Numbered from the stretch's first letter, positions 16,510 to 24,413 are shown. The stretch is 51,133 bases of DNA from JAVBWI01 sp036677445 (GCA_036677445.1 JAVBWI010000012.1:1-51133), one strand, 5' to 3'. The notes: generated by a model from the sequence alone, not told the origin. Numbers and translations: made by a program.

Positions 16510-16983
16510 ATGATTATTAAGGCAATACGAGCGGATCAAAACGCTTTTGCAAAATATGGGTGCGCGGTTCATTTGACGGATTATGAGGAATTTGCAGATC
16601 CTATCCAGGGCTGGCGGTGCTGGATAACGGAGAAATTTTGTATGGACCAGGCTGCACGCATCGGGATGGGTTTCACGCGGGAGGGCGCCCCCTACACAGT
16701 GGAAAACATGAAACGCGACGCGAATACGAAAAAGCTGTTCGCTTGTGGAGCGGGTCCGGCTATCTTGGCCGTTGCGGATACCAAAGCGGACGCTGCGCAG
16801 GCTGGCGATGTGCGCGCTTTCCTTTTGGAGCCCGGCGACTTTGTGGTAATCAACGAGGGAATCTGGAATGACGCCTGCCATGGAGTGAGTGGCGCGACCC
16901 ACTATTTCTTTTTATCTCTAGAGGATGAGGAAAGTACCGAATACGTTCCTATTAAAGGTGGTACGTTAGTCGTCGACGCATAA
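16510..16983 (+). CDS. Ureidoglycolate-lyase-like cupin protein, copy 2
   Basis: Also 157 residues and collinear with copy 1: IIKAIRADQNAFAKYGCAV at the start, a METVENMKRDANTKKL-like central segment where copy 1 has SMERH, and FLLEPGDFVVINEGIWNDACHGV near the end, matching copy 1's GIWHDACQAV. The central motif YTVENMKRD departs from SMERH, so the active site may differ or be lost. The ATG at 16510 follows GGAAAGGAA; the in-frame extension to 16417 runs through copy 1 and is rejected. It is the last gene of the rightward arm. Confidence 0.75.
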   Translation: MIIKAIRADQNAFAKYGCAVHLTDYEEFADPIQGWRCWITEKFCMDQAARIGMGFTREGAPYTVENMKRDANTKKLFACGAGPAILAVADTKADAAQAGDVRAFLLEPGDFVVINEGIWNDACHGVSGATHYFFLSLEDEESTEYVPIKGGTLVVDA

Positions 16984-17011
16984 TTGGTTGGCCCAATAGC
17001 CCCGCTTTTTT
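16983..17011 (+). terminator. Weak terminator at the end of the rightward arm
   Basis: ATTGG (16983-16987) and CCAAT (16993-16997) can pair, followed after 8 nt by TTTTTT at 17006-17011. The stem is short, so this is only a candidate. Confidence 0.35.
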
Positions 17012-17079
17012 ATATTGATGCCGCTTAATCGTTAAAACCGACAGCGCTGTTGTAATCTTGCAAACCACGTTTCCATATT

Positions 17080-17325
17080 TTGTTTACGCAGCTACATGAA
17101 GTTGAAATTGCTGCAGCGATGTGCGTTAAAATAGTTGAGAAAATTGCACGTGAAGGTCGTAAGTTTGGGCTGGGGTTGGTGCTTTCATCACAACGCCCAG
17201 TGAGCGTTCCCCTATGGCTCTTTCTCAACGTTATAGTTCTCTACTTTACGGAATTACTAATGACCGAGATCAAGAACCGGTAAGTAAGCTTGTTCCGGAT
17301 AATTTGAGAGGATTACTCAAAACCG
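17080..17325 (+). pseudogene. Fragment of a HerA-like (DUF87) ATPase
   Basis: The reading KIVEKIAREGRKFGLGLVLSSQRP is the hallmark region of HerA-type DNA translocase ATPases. At about 17196 one base is missing; in the shifted frame the sequence goes on as SERSPMALSQRYSSLLYGIT, NDRDQEPVSKLVPDNLRGLL, as expected for the family. The N-terminal two-thirds, including Walker A, are absent. It is therefore a truncated and frameshifted remnant, cut on its right by transposase sequence. Confidence 0.75.
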
Positions 17326-17625
17326 GATGGCTTCCACTACGGCGAACCTCGGACGGTGGACAGTAAGCACAACATCATCGTCAACATGCATATTACAGTA
17401 TTACATCTGCCCATATCTATGATTGCGTGCAATGCCCGACATATTTGCACAAATACAAAACAGGCTGGGTGATATGCCATTTTTCATGGGCCTTGACGCA
17501 GGCTGTCACAATGTATTTGTTGCACGTCAGTTCAAAAACGCAAAATCCAGCCCGTTCTAGGATATCACAGACATACGTACGCCCATGGTACAATGGGCAA
17601 ATACCGTTTCCGATACCATCCTGAG
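17326..17625 (+). mobile_element. Decayed IS1182-type transposase fragment
   Basis: Across three frames the plus strand reads DGFHYGEPRTVDSKHNIIVN, then MPFFMGLDAGCHNVFVARQF, then LGYHRHTYAHGTMGKYRFRY. These follow the order of the catalytic-domain blocks of IS1182-like DDE transposases ('HRTVDGKHNIIvDvHvT', 'yvGLDAGYHn', 'iGYRRHT...yKYrYdpe'). Several frameshifts and an in-frame stop show it is dead. Neither end of an element is recognisable. It joins the HerA fragment at about 17325. Confidence 0.65.
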
Positions 17626-17777
17626 TTGAACTGCTACTCTCATACTTTCTCGATATGACAGATCGGGATATTGGGAAAGGCTTGAATCTACAACGGAGCA
17701 CCGTGCAGTATCAGCGCTCAAGTGCATTGAAGCTTCTTAACAAATGGCTGGAAGGACTTCATGATGAAGAAATATGA
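17625..17777 (+). pseudogene. C-terminal piece of a conjugative-element sigma-like factor
   Basis: From 17625 the frame reads VELLLSYFLDMTDRDIGKGL, then NLQRSTVQYQRSSALKLLNK, ending in EEI-stop at 17777. It resembles the region 4 helix-turn-helix of the short sigma-70-like proteins found in Gram-positive conjugative transposons. The rest of the protein is missing and a stop precedes it at 17622-17624. The next fragment overlaps it as in those elements. Confidence 0.55.
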
Positions 17778-17859
17778 TGTAAGGAATAACAAACTAATCC
17801 CATTTGCAACTATTTGCCGCGCAACTGCAGGAGATGTGAAGCAATTCAGACAGTATTAG
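17761..17859 (+). pseudogene. N-terminal piece of a conjugative-element helix-turn-helix protein
   Basis: MMKKYDVRNNKLIPFATICR followed by ATAGDVKQFRQY-stop matches the start of the small helix-turn-helix proteins ('kLiPfevI.aAt.GD.eAi') that follow the sigma-like gene in conjugative transposons. It ends at once where YD-repeat sequence begins, so only the first 32 residues are left. Confidence 0.55.
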
Positions 17860-17862
17860 GGC

Positions 17863-18635
17863 ATTTCGACGGACGCGAATGGAAATGTTACACTCTATCA
17901 GTATAACGCCCTAAACCAGGTAAGTACGACAACTTATCCCGGAGACGTTACCATTCCGTCCCTCACGGTTATTATCAGTACGACGTTATGGGACGTTCAG
18001 TCCGCACCTAGGATACGATCGGCAAAGAAATACTTACCACATATGATAATCAGGGAAGGATACTGAACCAGACTGAACGGAAAGCCGACGGTACGCAGAG
18101 CATTACCGTCTCAAACAGCTATGATGCAAAAGGGAATACAAGATTTGCTACGGATGGGAACGGAAATATAACGGAATACACCTATGACGCTATTGATAGG
18201 GCACAGACACAAACAGATGCCGGGAAAATTACTACTTACGCATACGATTTAAACGGGAACCTGCTCTCAATAACGGATTGGAGAAACAATACCTATACCA
18301 ATACATACGATGCGATTAACAGGCTGATAGAAAGGAAAGACTCCTACGGCAATACGATTGAACGGCTGGAATACAATCGAAACAACGTACAGACGGCTTC
18401 TTATGACGCCCTTGGGCGCGGGAAGGTATTTAGCTATGACCGCAATCACCGGTTATTAAGCACAACGGATACTGGAAACCATACAGCAAGCCAAACATAC
18501 GATAATGTTGGTACATAAGCAGCGAAACGGATGGGAATGGAAATACGACCTCGTACGAATACGATGAATATCACCGATTAGTTTCCGTTACGAATGCAAA
18601 GGACGAAGTAACATCTTATACTTATGATAGAGGTT
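17863..18635 (+). pseudogene. Decayed Rhs/YD-repeat protein fragment
   Basis: The plus strand carries many degenerate YD repeats: STDANGNVTLYQYNALNQV, TDGNGNITEYTYDAIDRAQ, KITTYAYDLNGNLLSITDW, YTNTYDAINRLIERKDSYGN and others. Frameshifts (for example near 17950 and 18518) and stops (TAG after 'YYQYDVMGRSVRT', near 18009) break it. The N-terminal secretion part and the C-terminal core and toxin tip are missing. It is a relic of a large wall- or toxin-associated YD protein. Confidence 0.8.
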
Positions 18636-18639
18636 TGGA

Positions 18640-19142
18640 GCGTCCAGGAAGGTGAGCAACGATTTGACAAGCGATGAATTTATTCGTGGCGCGCAGGAAG
18701 CCGGTAACGTCGTGGAAAAGGTATTTCTGCGCGATAAAAAAATCGGTTATTGCACCGGCTGCAGCGTCTGCAACAACACGCATCAATGTGTGCAGCGGGA
18801 TGACATGGTGAAAATCCTTGACAAAATGGTCAGAGCCAACGTGGTTTTGGCGACCCCGGTTTATTTCTACACAATGGACGGCCAGATGAAAACGCTGATC
18901 GACCGCACCGTGCCTAGATATTCAGAAATCTCGGATAAAGACTTTTACTTTGTCGTGACCGCCGCAGATACGGACCAAAGTATGCTGGAGCGTACCATCG
19001 GAGGCTTCTGGGATTTCACCGAGGACTGCCTGCCGAATTCGCATGAAAAAGGCACCATTTACGGCGCCGGTGCGTGGAAGGTCCGCGACATAAAAACAGC
19101 CCGGCCATGCGGCAGGCTTATGAGATGGGCAAACAGGTATAA
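18640..19142 (+). pseudogene. Truncated and frameshifted NADPH-dependent FMN reductase (flavodoxin-like)
   Basis: From 18652 the frame reads SNDLTSDEFIRGAQEAGNVV, then IGYCTGCSVCNNTHQCVQRD and VVLATPVYFYTMDGQMKTLI, typical of small flavodoxin-fold oxidoreductases. The usual start (MKILVINGSPRKNGNT) is lost at the junction with YD repeats. Near 19092 one or more bases are missing in an A-run; in the shifted frame the normal end NSPAMRQAYEMGKQV-stop is found at 19140-19142. Both defects indicate a pseudogene. Confidence 0.75.
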
Positions 19143-19153
19143 GGAGGATGACC

Positions 19154-19415
19154 ATGTCTGTCGTTTATTTTACAAAGGAAATTACGCCGGGGAGTCTAGT
19201 GCGCATTTACGAGGCACTCGGCGTAACCCTTAAGGGAAAGGTTGCCGTTAAGATTTCCACCGGAGAACCGGGCGGGCACAACTTCCTGCAGCCCGCGCTG
19301 ATCGGGCCGCTGGTGAAGGCGGGAAGCATCTCAAGGAAACTTCGTCGGAGAGCATCTGAAGAACTACGATTCCATGCTGATGCTTTCCCATTTCGAAGGT
19401 CACTTGATGGGTGAG
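19154..19415 (+). pseudogene. DUF362 protein remnant
   Basis: The ATG at 19154 follows AAGGAGG and the reading MSVVYFTKEITPGSLVRIYE, then VAVKISTGEPGGHNFLQPAL, is the beginning of DUF362 iron-sulfur proteins. After about 19325 an internal piece is missing; another frame continues with VGEHLKNYDSMLMLSHFEGH, also a DUF362 segment. The ferredoxin-like half is gone. The preceding FMN reductase gene and the MerR gene suggest these three once formed one redox-stress operon. Confidence 0.65.
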
Positions 19416-19420
19416 AGCCC

Positions 19421-19798
19421 ATGACAATTTCCGGAGTAGCTAAAAAATACGAAGTAACCCCCGATACCCTGCGCTATTATGAGCGCATTGGTTTGTTGCC
19501 CGATATCGCACGAACCTCGGGCGGCATTCGGGATTACTCTGAATCGGACTGCCGGTGGGTGAAATACATCAAATGTATGCGCTCGGCAGGCGTTTCGGTG
19601 GAAACGCTTGTGGAATATGTTGCGCTGTTTCACCGGGGAAAAGAGACAATTCCGGAAAGAAAGAAGCTGCTTATGGAACGGCGCGAGCAAATCGTTGCGC
19701 GAATTCAGGAACTGAATGACATTTTGGCAAGGCTCGACTGGAAGCTGGACGGCTATGAGGAACGGATGCTTCAATATGAGGAAAACCTGGAACAATAA
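19421..19798 (+). CDS. MerR-family transcriptional regulator
   Basis: 125 residues and complete: helix-turn-helix MTISGVAKKYEVTPDTLRYYERIGLLPDI at the N-terminus, RDYSESDCRWVKYIKCMRSAG in the second half of the DNA-binding domain, and a long coiled dimerisation helix (ERRKKLLMERREQIVARIQEL-like) to the C-terminus. It belongs to the AdhR/YraB-like MerR branch that responds to aldehydes or electrophiles and lacks the metal-binding Cys pattern. It is the only intact gene between 17.0 and 20.5 kb. Its former targets, the reductase and DUF362 genes just upstream, are broken, so it may be an orphan. Confidence 0.85.
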   Translation: MTISGVAKKYEVTPDTLRYYERIGLLPDIARTSGGIRDYSESDCRWVKYIKCMRSAGVSVETLVEYVALFHRGKETIPERKKLLMERREQIVARIQELNDILARLDWKLDGYEERMLQYEENLEQ

Positions 19799-19829
19799 AG
19801 CTGCAAAAAGCCATAAAGGTGCATTGTGA

Positions 19830-20325
19830 ACCCCCTTCCGTTTTTCCGAAAGAAGGCATCCTGCACCACGCGGAAGGTGTTGACCTCATGCCCGGCAACA
19901 TCAAGTTCGGCACTTGAGGTTTCGCTGGTTAACACCATGAGTCGGGAAACGGTGCTGCACAGCTACATCAACGCCCCAAGGACCACTACGACTATGTGCT
20001 GATCGACTGCATGCCTTCCCTTGGCATGATGACCATCAAGTTCTTGGCGGCAGCGGATAGTGTGATTATCCGGTCAAGGGTATGAATGCTTCAGACAATC
20101 GCCCGTGTGCGCCGTCAGATCAATTCCAGGCTGGCCATCGATGGCGTGCTGCTGACCATGGTGAATTATCGTACGAACTTCGCAAAGGACATATCTTTCA
20201 TTTTGCGCCGGGATTACGGGGACAAGCTGAGGGTGTTCACAACCGAAATCGAGCAGGAAACAACCAGTGCGAAGGCATTGTTTTTCTTTACGGTGCTCAA
20301 CGGGATATGTTCGGAATGTCTATGA
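19830..20325 (+). pseudogene. Decayed ParA/Soj-type ATPase
   Basis: In changing frames the plus strand reads EGILHHAEGVDLMPGNIKF, DHYDYVLIDCMPSLGMMTIK, FLAAADSVII, then from 20088 LQTIARVRRQINSRLAIDGV and LLTMVNYRTNFAKDISFILR, the successive blocks of ParA-type partition ATPases of conjugative elements. Walker A is missing and there are at least three frameshifts and stops. It marks the remains of an integrative or plasmid-borne element. Confidence 0.75.
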
Positions 20326-20500
20326 GTTTAACGCACTTTTTAGAACCGTTTACGTCTGCTACATGGTTTGAGCCCGTCGACGACAAAGTCCGGCAGGTGG
20401 AAAAGCTGGAACGGCTCATGGCGTCGGCTGTCAGCCCGCATTGCGGGCTGACAGGTGTTGCGCCGGGGCGTTTTTTTATGCTTAGCCGCGGCGCTCGCCC
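20326..20500. other. Unassigned spacer with a 10-bp hairpin
   Basis: The plus strand keeps an open reading (SLTHFLEPFTSATWFEPVDD) that I do not recognise; it may be another piece of the dead element. GTCAGCCCGC (20430-20439) and GCGGGCTGAC (20443-20452) form a perfect hairpin with a 3-nt loop; a T-run follows only at 20471-20477. It may end transcription coming from the left. Confidence 0.4.
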
Positions 20501-21184
20501 TTACCAGTTTAGCGCCGCGAACGACCTCAAAGCGGAAATATTATGCTCATCCCTGAAAAAATGGGCTATTTTAACGATGTGGTTTTTCATATACGCCTCG
20601 GCGTCGTCGCCGTCACCTGCGACGATGGCGTTGATGATCTGGCGATGCTCGCTGCAAGAATCCGATATGCGCCCGGGTTGGCAAAGGACGTCTATATGGT
20701 ACCGGTAGGTAATGGAATAGATTTTGCTTATGATGTCGCAAAGGTATTCGTTATCCGCCATGGCGATAATATAGTGGTGGATTTCATGGGATAAGGAATA
20801 ATAGCGGGAGAGATTGTTGTCCGCCAGCGTCCTTTCCATGTCGTCCAGCAAGCCGTTGAGCGCAGCAATATCCTTTTTCTTTACGTTTTTGCTCGCGAGC
20901 CGCGCGGCAAGGCCCTCGTTTACGGCGCGGATGGACAAAAGGCCTATCACGTCGTTAATGGACAGCTGCCGCACCACCGCTCCCTTATTGGGAACATGAT
21001 GCGCAAGGCCGTCCGACACAAGGCGCTCTATGGCAAGCCGCACGGGCGTCCTGCTCACGCCGTAGGCGGCCGCCAAATCCTTTTCTATCAGCCGGAAACC
21101 GGGGGTGAACTCCCCGGAAAAAATTTTTTGGCTTATCAGGTCATAGACCCGTTTTACTTCCGTGGACTTTTTCGTGCTTTCCAT
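20501..21184 (-). CDS. GntR-family regulator with FCD domain
   Basis: 227 residues from the ATG at 21184 (a TTG at 21193 with GGAG 5 nt upstream is an alternative start adding three residues). The winged helix-turn-helix is in the first 75 residues (EFTPGFRLIEKDLAAAYGVSRTPVRLAIERL), and the helical FCD domain follows, with HEIHHYIIAMADNEYL and SCSEHRQIINAIVAGDGDDAEAYMKNHI providing the His/Asp metal-site pattern. FCD regulators usually sense organic acids or amino acids. It is divergent from the aminotransferase-hydratase operon and is its likely controller. Confidence 0.9.
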   Translation of the reverse strand: MESTKKSTEVKRVYDLISQKIFSGEFTPGFRLIEKDLAAAYGVSRTPVRLAIERLVSDGLAHHVPNKGAVVRQLSINDVIGLLSIRAVNEGLAARLASKNVKKKDIAALNGLLDDMERTLADNNLSRYYSLSHEIHHYIIAMADNEYLCDIISKIYSITYRYHIDVLCQPGRISDSCSEHRQIINAIVAGDGDDAEAYMKNHIVKIAHFFRDEHNISALRSFAALNW

Positions 21185-21216
21185 ACAATACAACCCGTCT
21201 CCAAAATATCATATCT

Positions 21217-21245
21217 ATCATATAGAATTGCCAGAATCCAGTCAA
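21217..21245 (-). promoter_or_regulatory. Promoter of the FCD regulator gene
   Basis: On the minus strand TTGACT (21245-21240), a 17-nt spacer and TATGAT (21222-21217) match sigma-A sites closely. Transcription would begin about 25 nt before the regulator start. Confidence 0.7.
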
Positions 21246-21355
21246 GCTAGATTTTACCGATTGCTAAGCGCCGTGCGCGGTACCTATTATGGAGGAAGCG
21301 TCACAGGCATCAAAAAATCGAGGTGGAGAAAATATATTAAATGCGTGTACAGACA

Positions 21356-21384
21356 TTGACGCCCTCGGATGTGTATGCTATAAT
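21356..21384 (+). promoter_or_regulatory. Promoter of the aminotransferase-hydratase operon
   Basis: TTGACG (21356-21361), a 17-nt spacer and a perfect TATAAT (21379-21384). The predicted start is near 21391, beside the palindrome at 21392-21403. Confidence 0.8.
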
Positions 21385-21391
21385 CGAATAA

Positions 21392-21403
21392 ATTGCATGC
21401 AAT
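21392..21403. promoter_or_regulatory. Candidate FCD-regulator operator
   Basis: ATTGCATGCAAT is a perfect 12-bp palindrome at the predicted transcription start of the operon. FCD-type GntR regulators commonly bind short sites of the TTG-N4-CAA kind, so this is the best operator candidate in the divergent region. Confidence 0.55.
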
Positions 21404-21471
21404 ATAATACTAATTTACATGCACTTCTCTATATCAGAAGCATTAACCACGATAGGATTAGGAGACAGAGA

Positions 21472-22647
21472 ATGAACCGCATCTATACTGAAGAAGAGTA
21501 CCGCCTTTTCACGCCCGGACCTATAAACATACCAAACAGGGTCGCGCACGCGGCGGCTTTGGCAAACTACCACCACCGCACCGCTTCCTTTAGGCACATA
21601 CTCAAGGACACGCTGGAAAATCTGAAGCCCCTGTTCGGCACGAAATGCCCCATACTGCCCGTGCACGCTACGGGGAGGGGTACGTTGGAGGGCGTATATA
21701 CCAGCCTGTTTTCTTCACGCGACACCGTAATCTCGGTGGCAAACGGAAGCTTTGGCGAAATGGCCGTAAAAACACTCAACCGCAACGGCATCCCCTGTGT
21801 TCCCTGCTTTGCCGGCTGGGAAACCCCGGTGGATATAGCCACGCTGGAGAAGATCATCGTGGAGAATAAGCCTACTGCCATCACCACGGTGTGGAACGAT
21901 ACCTCCACCGGCGTCGTGAACCCGATCAGGGAGATAGGCGCGCTTGCGCGCAAGTATGGCTTGCTGTTTGTGGCGGACACGGTCAGCGGCCTTGGGTGCA
22001 TGCCTTTCCGGTTCGACGAATGGGGCGTGGACGCCGCCGTGGTGGCGTCGCAGAAGGGCCTGATGTCGCCCGTGGGCATAAGCTTCGTGGCCGTCACCGA
22101 CCGTGCCTTGGAAGTCTGCGACAAAAACGACAGTCACCGCTTCTATATCAATCTTTCGGACATATTCAAAAACATAAGCGGCAAGGGGGAGACCCCGGGG
22201 TCCACGCCCGTGTCGTTGATTCTCTCCGTAAACGAAGCGCTGAATATGATAAACGACGAGGGTCTCGAAAACGTATTTAAAAGGCACAAGGCGCTTTCAC
22301 GCGGAACCAAGAACGCTCTTGAGGCGCTTGGGTTTTCCCTGTACCCCTTTTCCTGTGCGGCCCGCTCCGATTCGCTTACGGTGGCCCGGGTGCCGGAAGG
22401 CGTAAGCTCACAGGAAATCGCAACAAAGCTTGCGGATTCGTACCATATACTGATCAGCAAGGGCCTTGGGAATACGGCGGGCAACCACGTCCGCATCGCG
22501 CATTTGGGACATTGCCACGTGGAAGACATGCTGCAATGCGTGGCGGCGCTGGAGGCGGCGCTGGACGAATGCGGGATAAAGGACACGTTCGGAAAAGGTA
22601 CAAAAGCATTCCTGGAGGCATATCGCAATACGCTGCGTGGAGAGTAA
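21472..22647 (+). CDS. Class V PLP aminotransferase (alanine/serine-glyoxylate type)
   Basis: 391 residues of the alanine-glyoxylate/serine-glyoxylate/aspartate-glyoxylate aminotransferase group. The N-terminal RLFTPGPINIPNRVAHAA, the HATGRGTLEGVY cofactor loop, ADTVSGLGCMPFRFDEWG with the ring-binding Asp169 and the Schiff-base Lys195 in VVASQKGLMSPVG are all present. The ATG at 21472 follows AGGAG; an in-frame opening back to 21289 crosses the promoter and is rejected. It is first in the operon, one base before the hydratase large subunit gene. It should move an amino group between a 2-oxo acid and an amino acid, perhaps with glyoxylate or pyruvate as acceptor. Confidence 0.88.
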   Translation: MNRIYTEEEYRLFTPGPINIPNRVAHAAALANYHHRTASFRHILKDTLENLKPLFGTKCPILPVHATGRGTLEGVYTSLFSSRDTVISVANGSFGEMAVKTLNRNGIPCVPCFAGWETPVDIATLEKIIVENKPTAITTVWNDTSTGVVNPIREIGALARKYGLLFVADTVSGLGCMPFRFDEWGVDAAVVASQKGLMSPVGISFVAVTDRALEVCDKNDSHRFYINLSDIFKNISGKGETPGSTPVSLILSVNEALNMINDEGLENVFKRHKALSRGTKNALEALGFSLYPFSCAARSDSLTVARVPEGVSSQEIATKLADSYHILISKGLGNTAGNHVRIAHLGHCHVEDMLQCVAALEAALDECGIKDTFGKGTKAFLEAYRNTLRGE

Positions 22648-22648
22648 C

Positions 22649-23902
22649 ATGGCAAAGACCATCGTTGAAAAAGTGTTGAGCCGTAAGTCGGGCCGCGATG
22701 CACACGCGGGCGATATCGTTGTCGCCCGCGTGGACGTGGCGCTGACAAACGACGCGTCCGGCCCACTGATGATCGACTATTTCCGCAAAATGGAAGCGGA
22801 TTCGGTAGCGCACCCGGAAAGCGTCGTGGCAATTCTGGATCATTATGTGCCTTGCCCGAACAGCCGCGTGGCGGGCCTTCATCAGAGCCTGTACGATTTT
22901 AAGGAGCAGTTCGGGATACGTCTGGTGGATGGCGGCGAGGGCATCGCGCATCAGGTATTCGACGAGCTGGGGTATGTGAAGCCGGGCAGCCTCATCGTGG
23001 GCGGGGATTCCCACACCACGACGCACGGATATCTGAACTGCCTGGGCATAGGCGTGGGCGCTTCGGATCTCGCCTGCGCCGTATACGCCGGCGAGCTGTG
23101 GTTCAGGGTGCCGGAAACGATCAAAATCAACCTGACCGGCGCTTTGGGCGAGGGCATTTGCGGAAAGGATGTCGCGCTTTGGTTATTGGGCGCGCTTGGA
23201 AGCGACGGCGGAAACTATAAGGCCGTTGAATTCGGCGGCGACGGTATCTCCTGCCTTACCATAGACGACAGGAAGACCATTTGCAACCTTTTCGCGGAGT
23301 GCTGCGCCAAGTGCGCGATCATGCCCTTCGACAAGGTGGCCGAGGAATATTGCAAAGCGCGCGGCATAAGCTGCTCGGAAGCGGTGAGCGCCGACGAGGG
23401 GTGCCTCTACTGCCGGGAGATCCAAGCAGACCTTTCAAGCATACCTCACATGGTTTCCGTGCCCCACAGCGTAGCGGGTGCGGTCCCGCTTGAGACGCTT
23501 GCGGGAACAAAGGTGGATATGGCCGTGATCGGCACATGCACAAACGGCAGGGTAGGCGATTTCACGGCCATTGAAACGCTTCTCAAAACCGTGAAAGAGC
23601 CCTTCCGGGCGGAAACGCTTGTCATACCCGCGTCCAGAAAGACGTATCGCGAAATCATTCGCCTGGGCATTGCGGACATGCTTCTTTCAAAGGACGCGAT
23701 GATACTGCCGCCCAGCTGCGGACCATGCTGCGGGAGCAGCCCCGGCGTTCCCCGGGACGGGTTCAACGTCATTTCCACCGCCAACCGGAATTTCCTTGGA
23801 CGTATGGGGAACGTAAAAGCGAATATTTACCTGTCCTCTCCTCTCGTAGTCGCGGCGTCGGCAATCGCAGGCAAAATGATCGACCCAAAGGAGCTAATGT
23901 GA
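22649..23902 (+). CDS. Aconitase/LeuC-like hydratase, large subunit
   Basis: 417 residues of the iron-sulfur hydro-lyase family (LeuC, homoaconitase, dimethylmaleate hydratase DmdA). Visible are the early SRKSGRDAHAGDIV, VGGDSHTTTHGYLNCLGIG with the active-site histidine, and the cluster-binding cysteines in VIGTCTNGRVGDF and LPPSCGPCCGS. It is of the short two-subunit type. No leucine-pathway genes (leuA, leuB) are near, so a role outside leucine synthesis is likely. It adds or removes water from a dicarboxylic or tricarboxylic acid together with the small subunit encoded next. Confidence 0.9.
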   Translation: MAKTIVEKVLSRKSGRDAHAGDIVVARVDVALTNDASGPLMIDYFRKMEADSVAHPESVVAILDHYVPCPNSRVAGLHQSLYDFKEQFGIRLVDGGEGIAHQVFDELGYVKPGSLIVGGDSHTTTHGYLNCLGIGVGASDLACAVYAGELWFRVPETIKINLTGALGEGICGKDVALWLLGALGSDGGNYKAVEFGGDGISCLTIDDRKTICNLFAECCAKCAIMPFDKVAEEYCKARGISCSEAVSADEGCLYCREIQADLSSIPHMVSVPHSVAGAVPLETLAGTKVDMAVIGTCTNGRVGDFTAIETLLKTVKEPFRAETLVIPASRKTYREIIRLGIADMLLSKDAMILPPSCGPCCGSSPGVPRDGFNVISTANRNFLGRMGNVKANIYLSSPLVVAASAIAGKMIDPKELM

Positions 23903-23903
23903 C

Positions 23904-24413
23904 ATGATCGAATACAGAGGACTGGCCTTTTGCTTTGGCGACGACATCAACACGGATTATATCATTTCATCGCGCAGGAAAAAGGACACCATCGACCCCG
24001 CGGAGCTGGTCGCGTACCTAATGGAGGATATACGGCCGGGCTTCGCGCAGGAGTTGAGCGGCGTAAGCATACTCGTTGCGGGGGAAAACTTCGGCTGCGG
24101 CTCGGCGATGGAAGTGGCGGCGCAGGTGGTGCGGGAAGCGGGTATCCCGGTGGTCCTTGCGAAGTCCTTTGCGCGCAGCTATTTCAGAAACGCCGTCAAC
24201 AACGGCATACTGCCGCTGCAGACCGATACCCGGCGCTTCAAAGAAGGGGACATGATAGCGGTTTCAATGGGCGATTTGTCCATCCGTGTCCAAAACGAAA
24301 CCACGGGTTATGAAACCAGCTGCCCGGCCTTCAGCCCGCAGCTTCAGGAAATACTTTCGGCGGGCGGACTCATCCCGTATATGAAACGGAACAAAAAGAG
24401 CAGGAGGGCATAA
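23904..24413 (+). CDS. Aconitase/LeuD-like hydratase, small subunit
   Basis: 169 residues, the swivelling domain of LeuCD-type enzymes. It has FGDDINTDYIISSRRKKDTI, the GENFGCGSAMEVAAQVVREAG loop (usual GxNFGCGSSREHA) and SFARSYFRNAVNNGILPL. The change from SSREHA to SAMEVA removes the Arg of the usual substrate-binding motif, suggesting a substrate different from isopropylmalate. It begins one base after the large subunit stop, behind an AAGGAG, and its stop overlaps the transporter start (TAATG). Confidence 0.9.
   Translation: MIEYRGLAFCFGDDINTDYIISSRRKKDTIDPAELVAYLMEDIRPGFAQELSGVSILVAGENFGCGSAMEVAAQVVREAGIPVVLAKSFARSYFRNAVNNGILPLQTDTRRFKEGDMIAVSMGDLSIRVQNETTGYETSCPAFSPQLQEILSAGGLIPYMKRNKKSRRA

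Noticed and set aside
20430..20477. Terminator for the FCD regulator gene
   Set aside because: The T-run is on the plus strand and 18 nt away from the stem, so it does not suit the leftward regulator gene.
22649..24413. Leucine biosynthesis leuCD
   Set aside because: No leuA or leuB nearby, catabolic neighbours, and an altered substrate loop in the small subunit.
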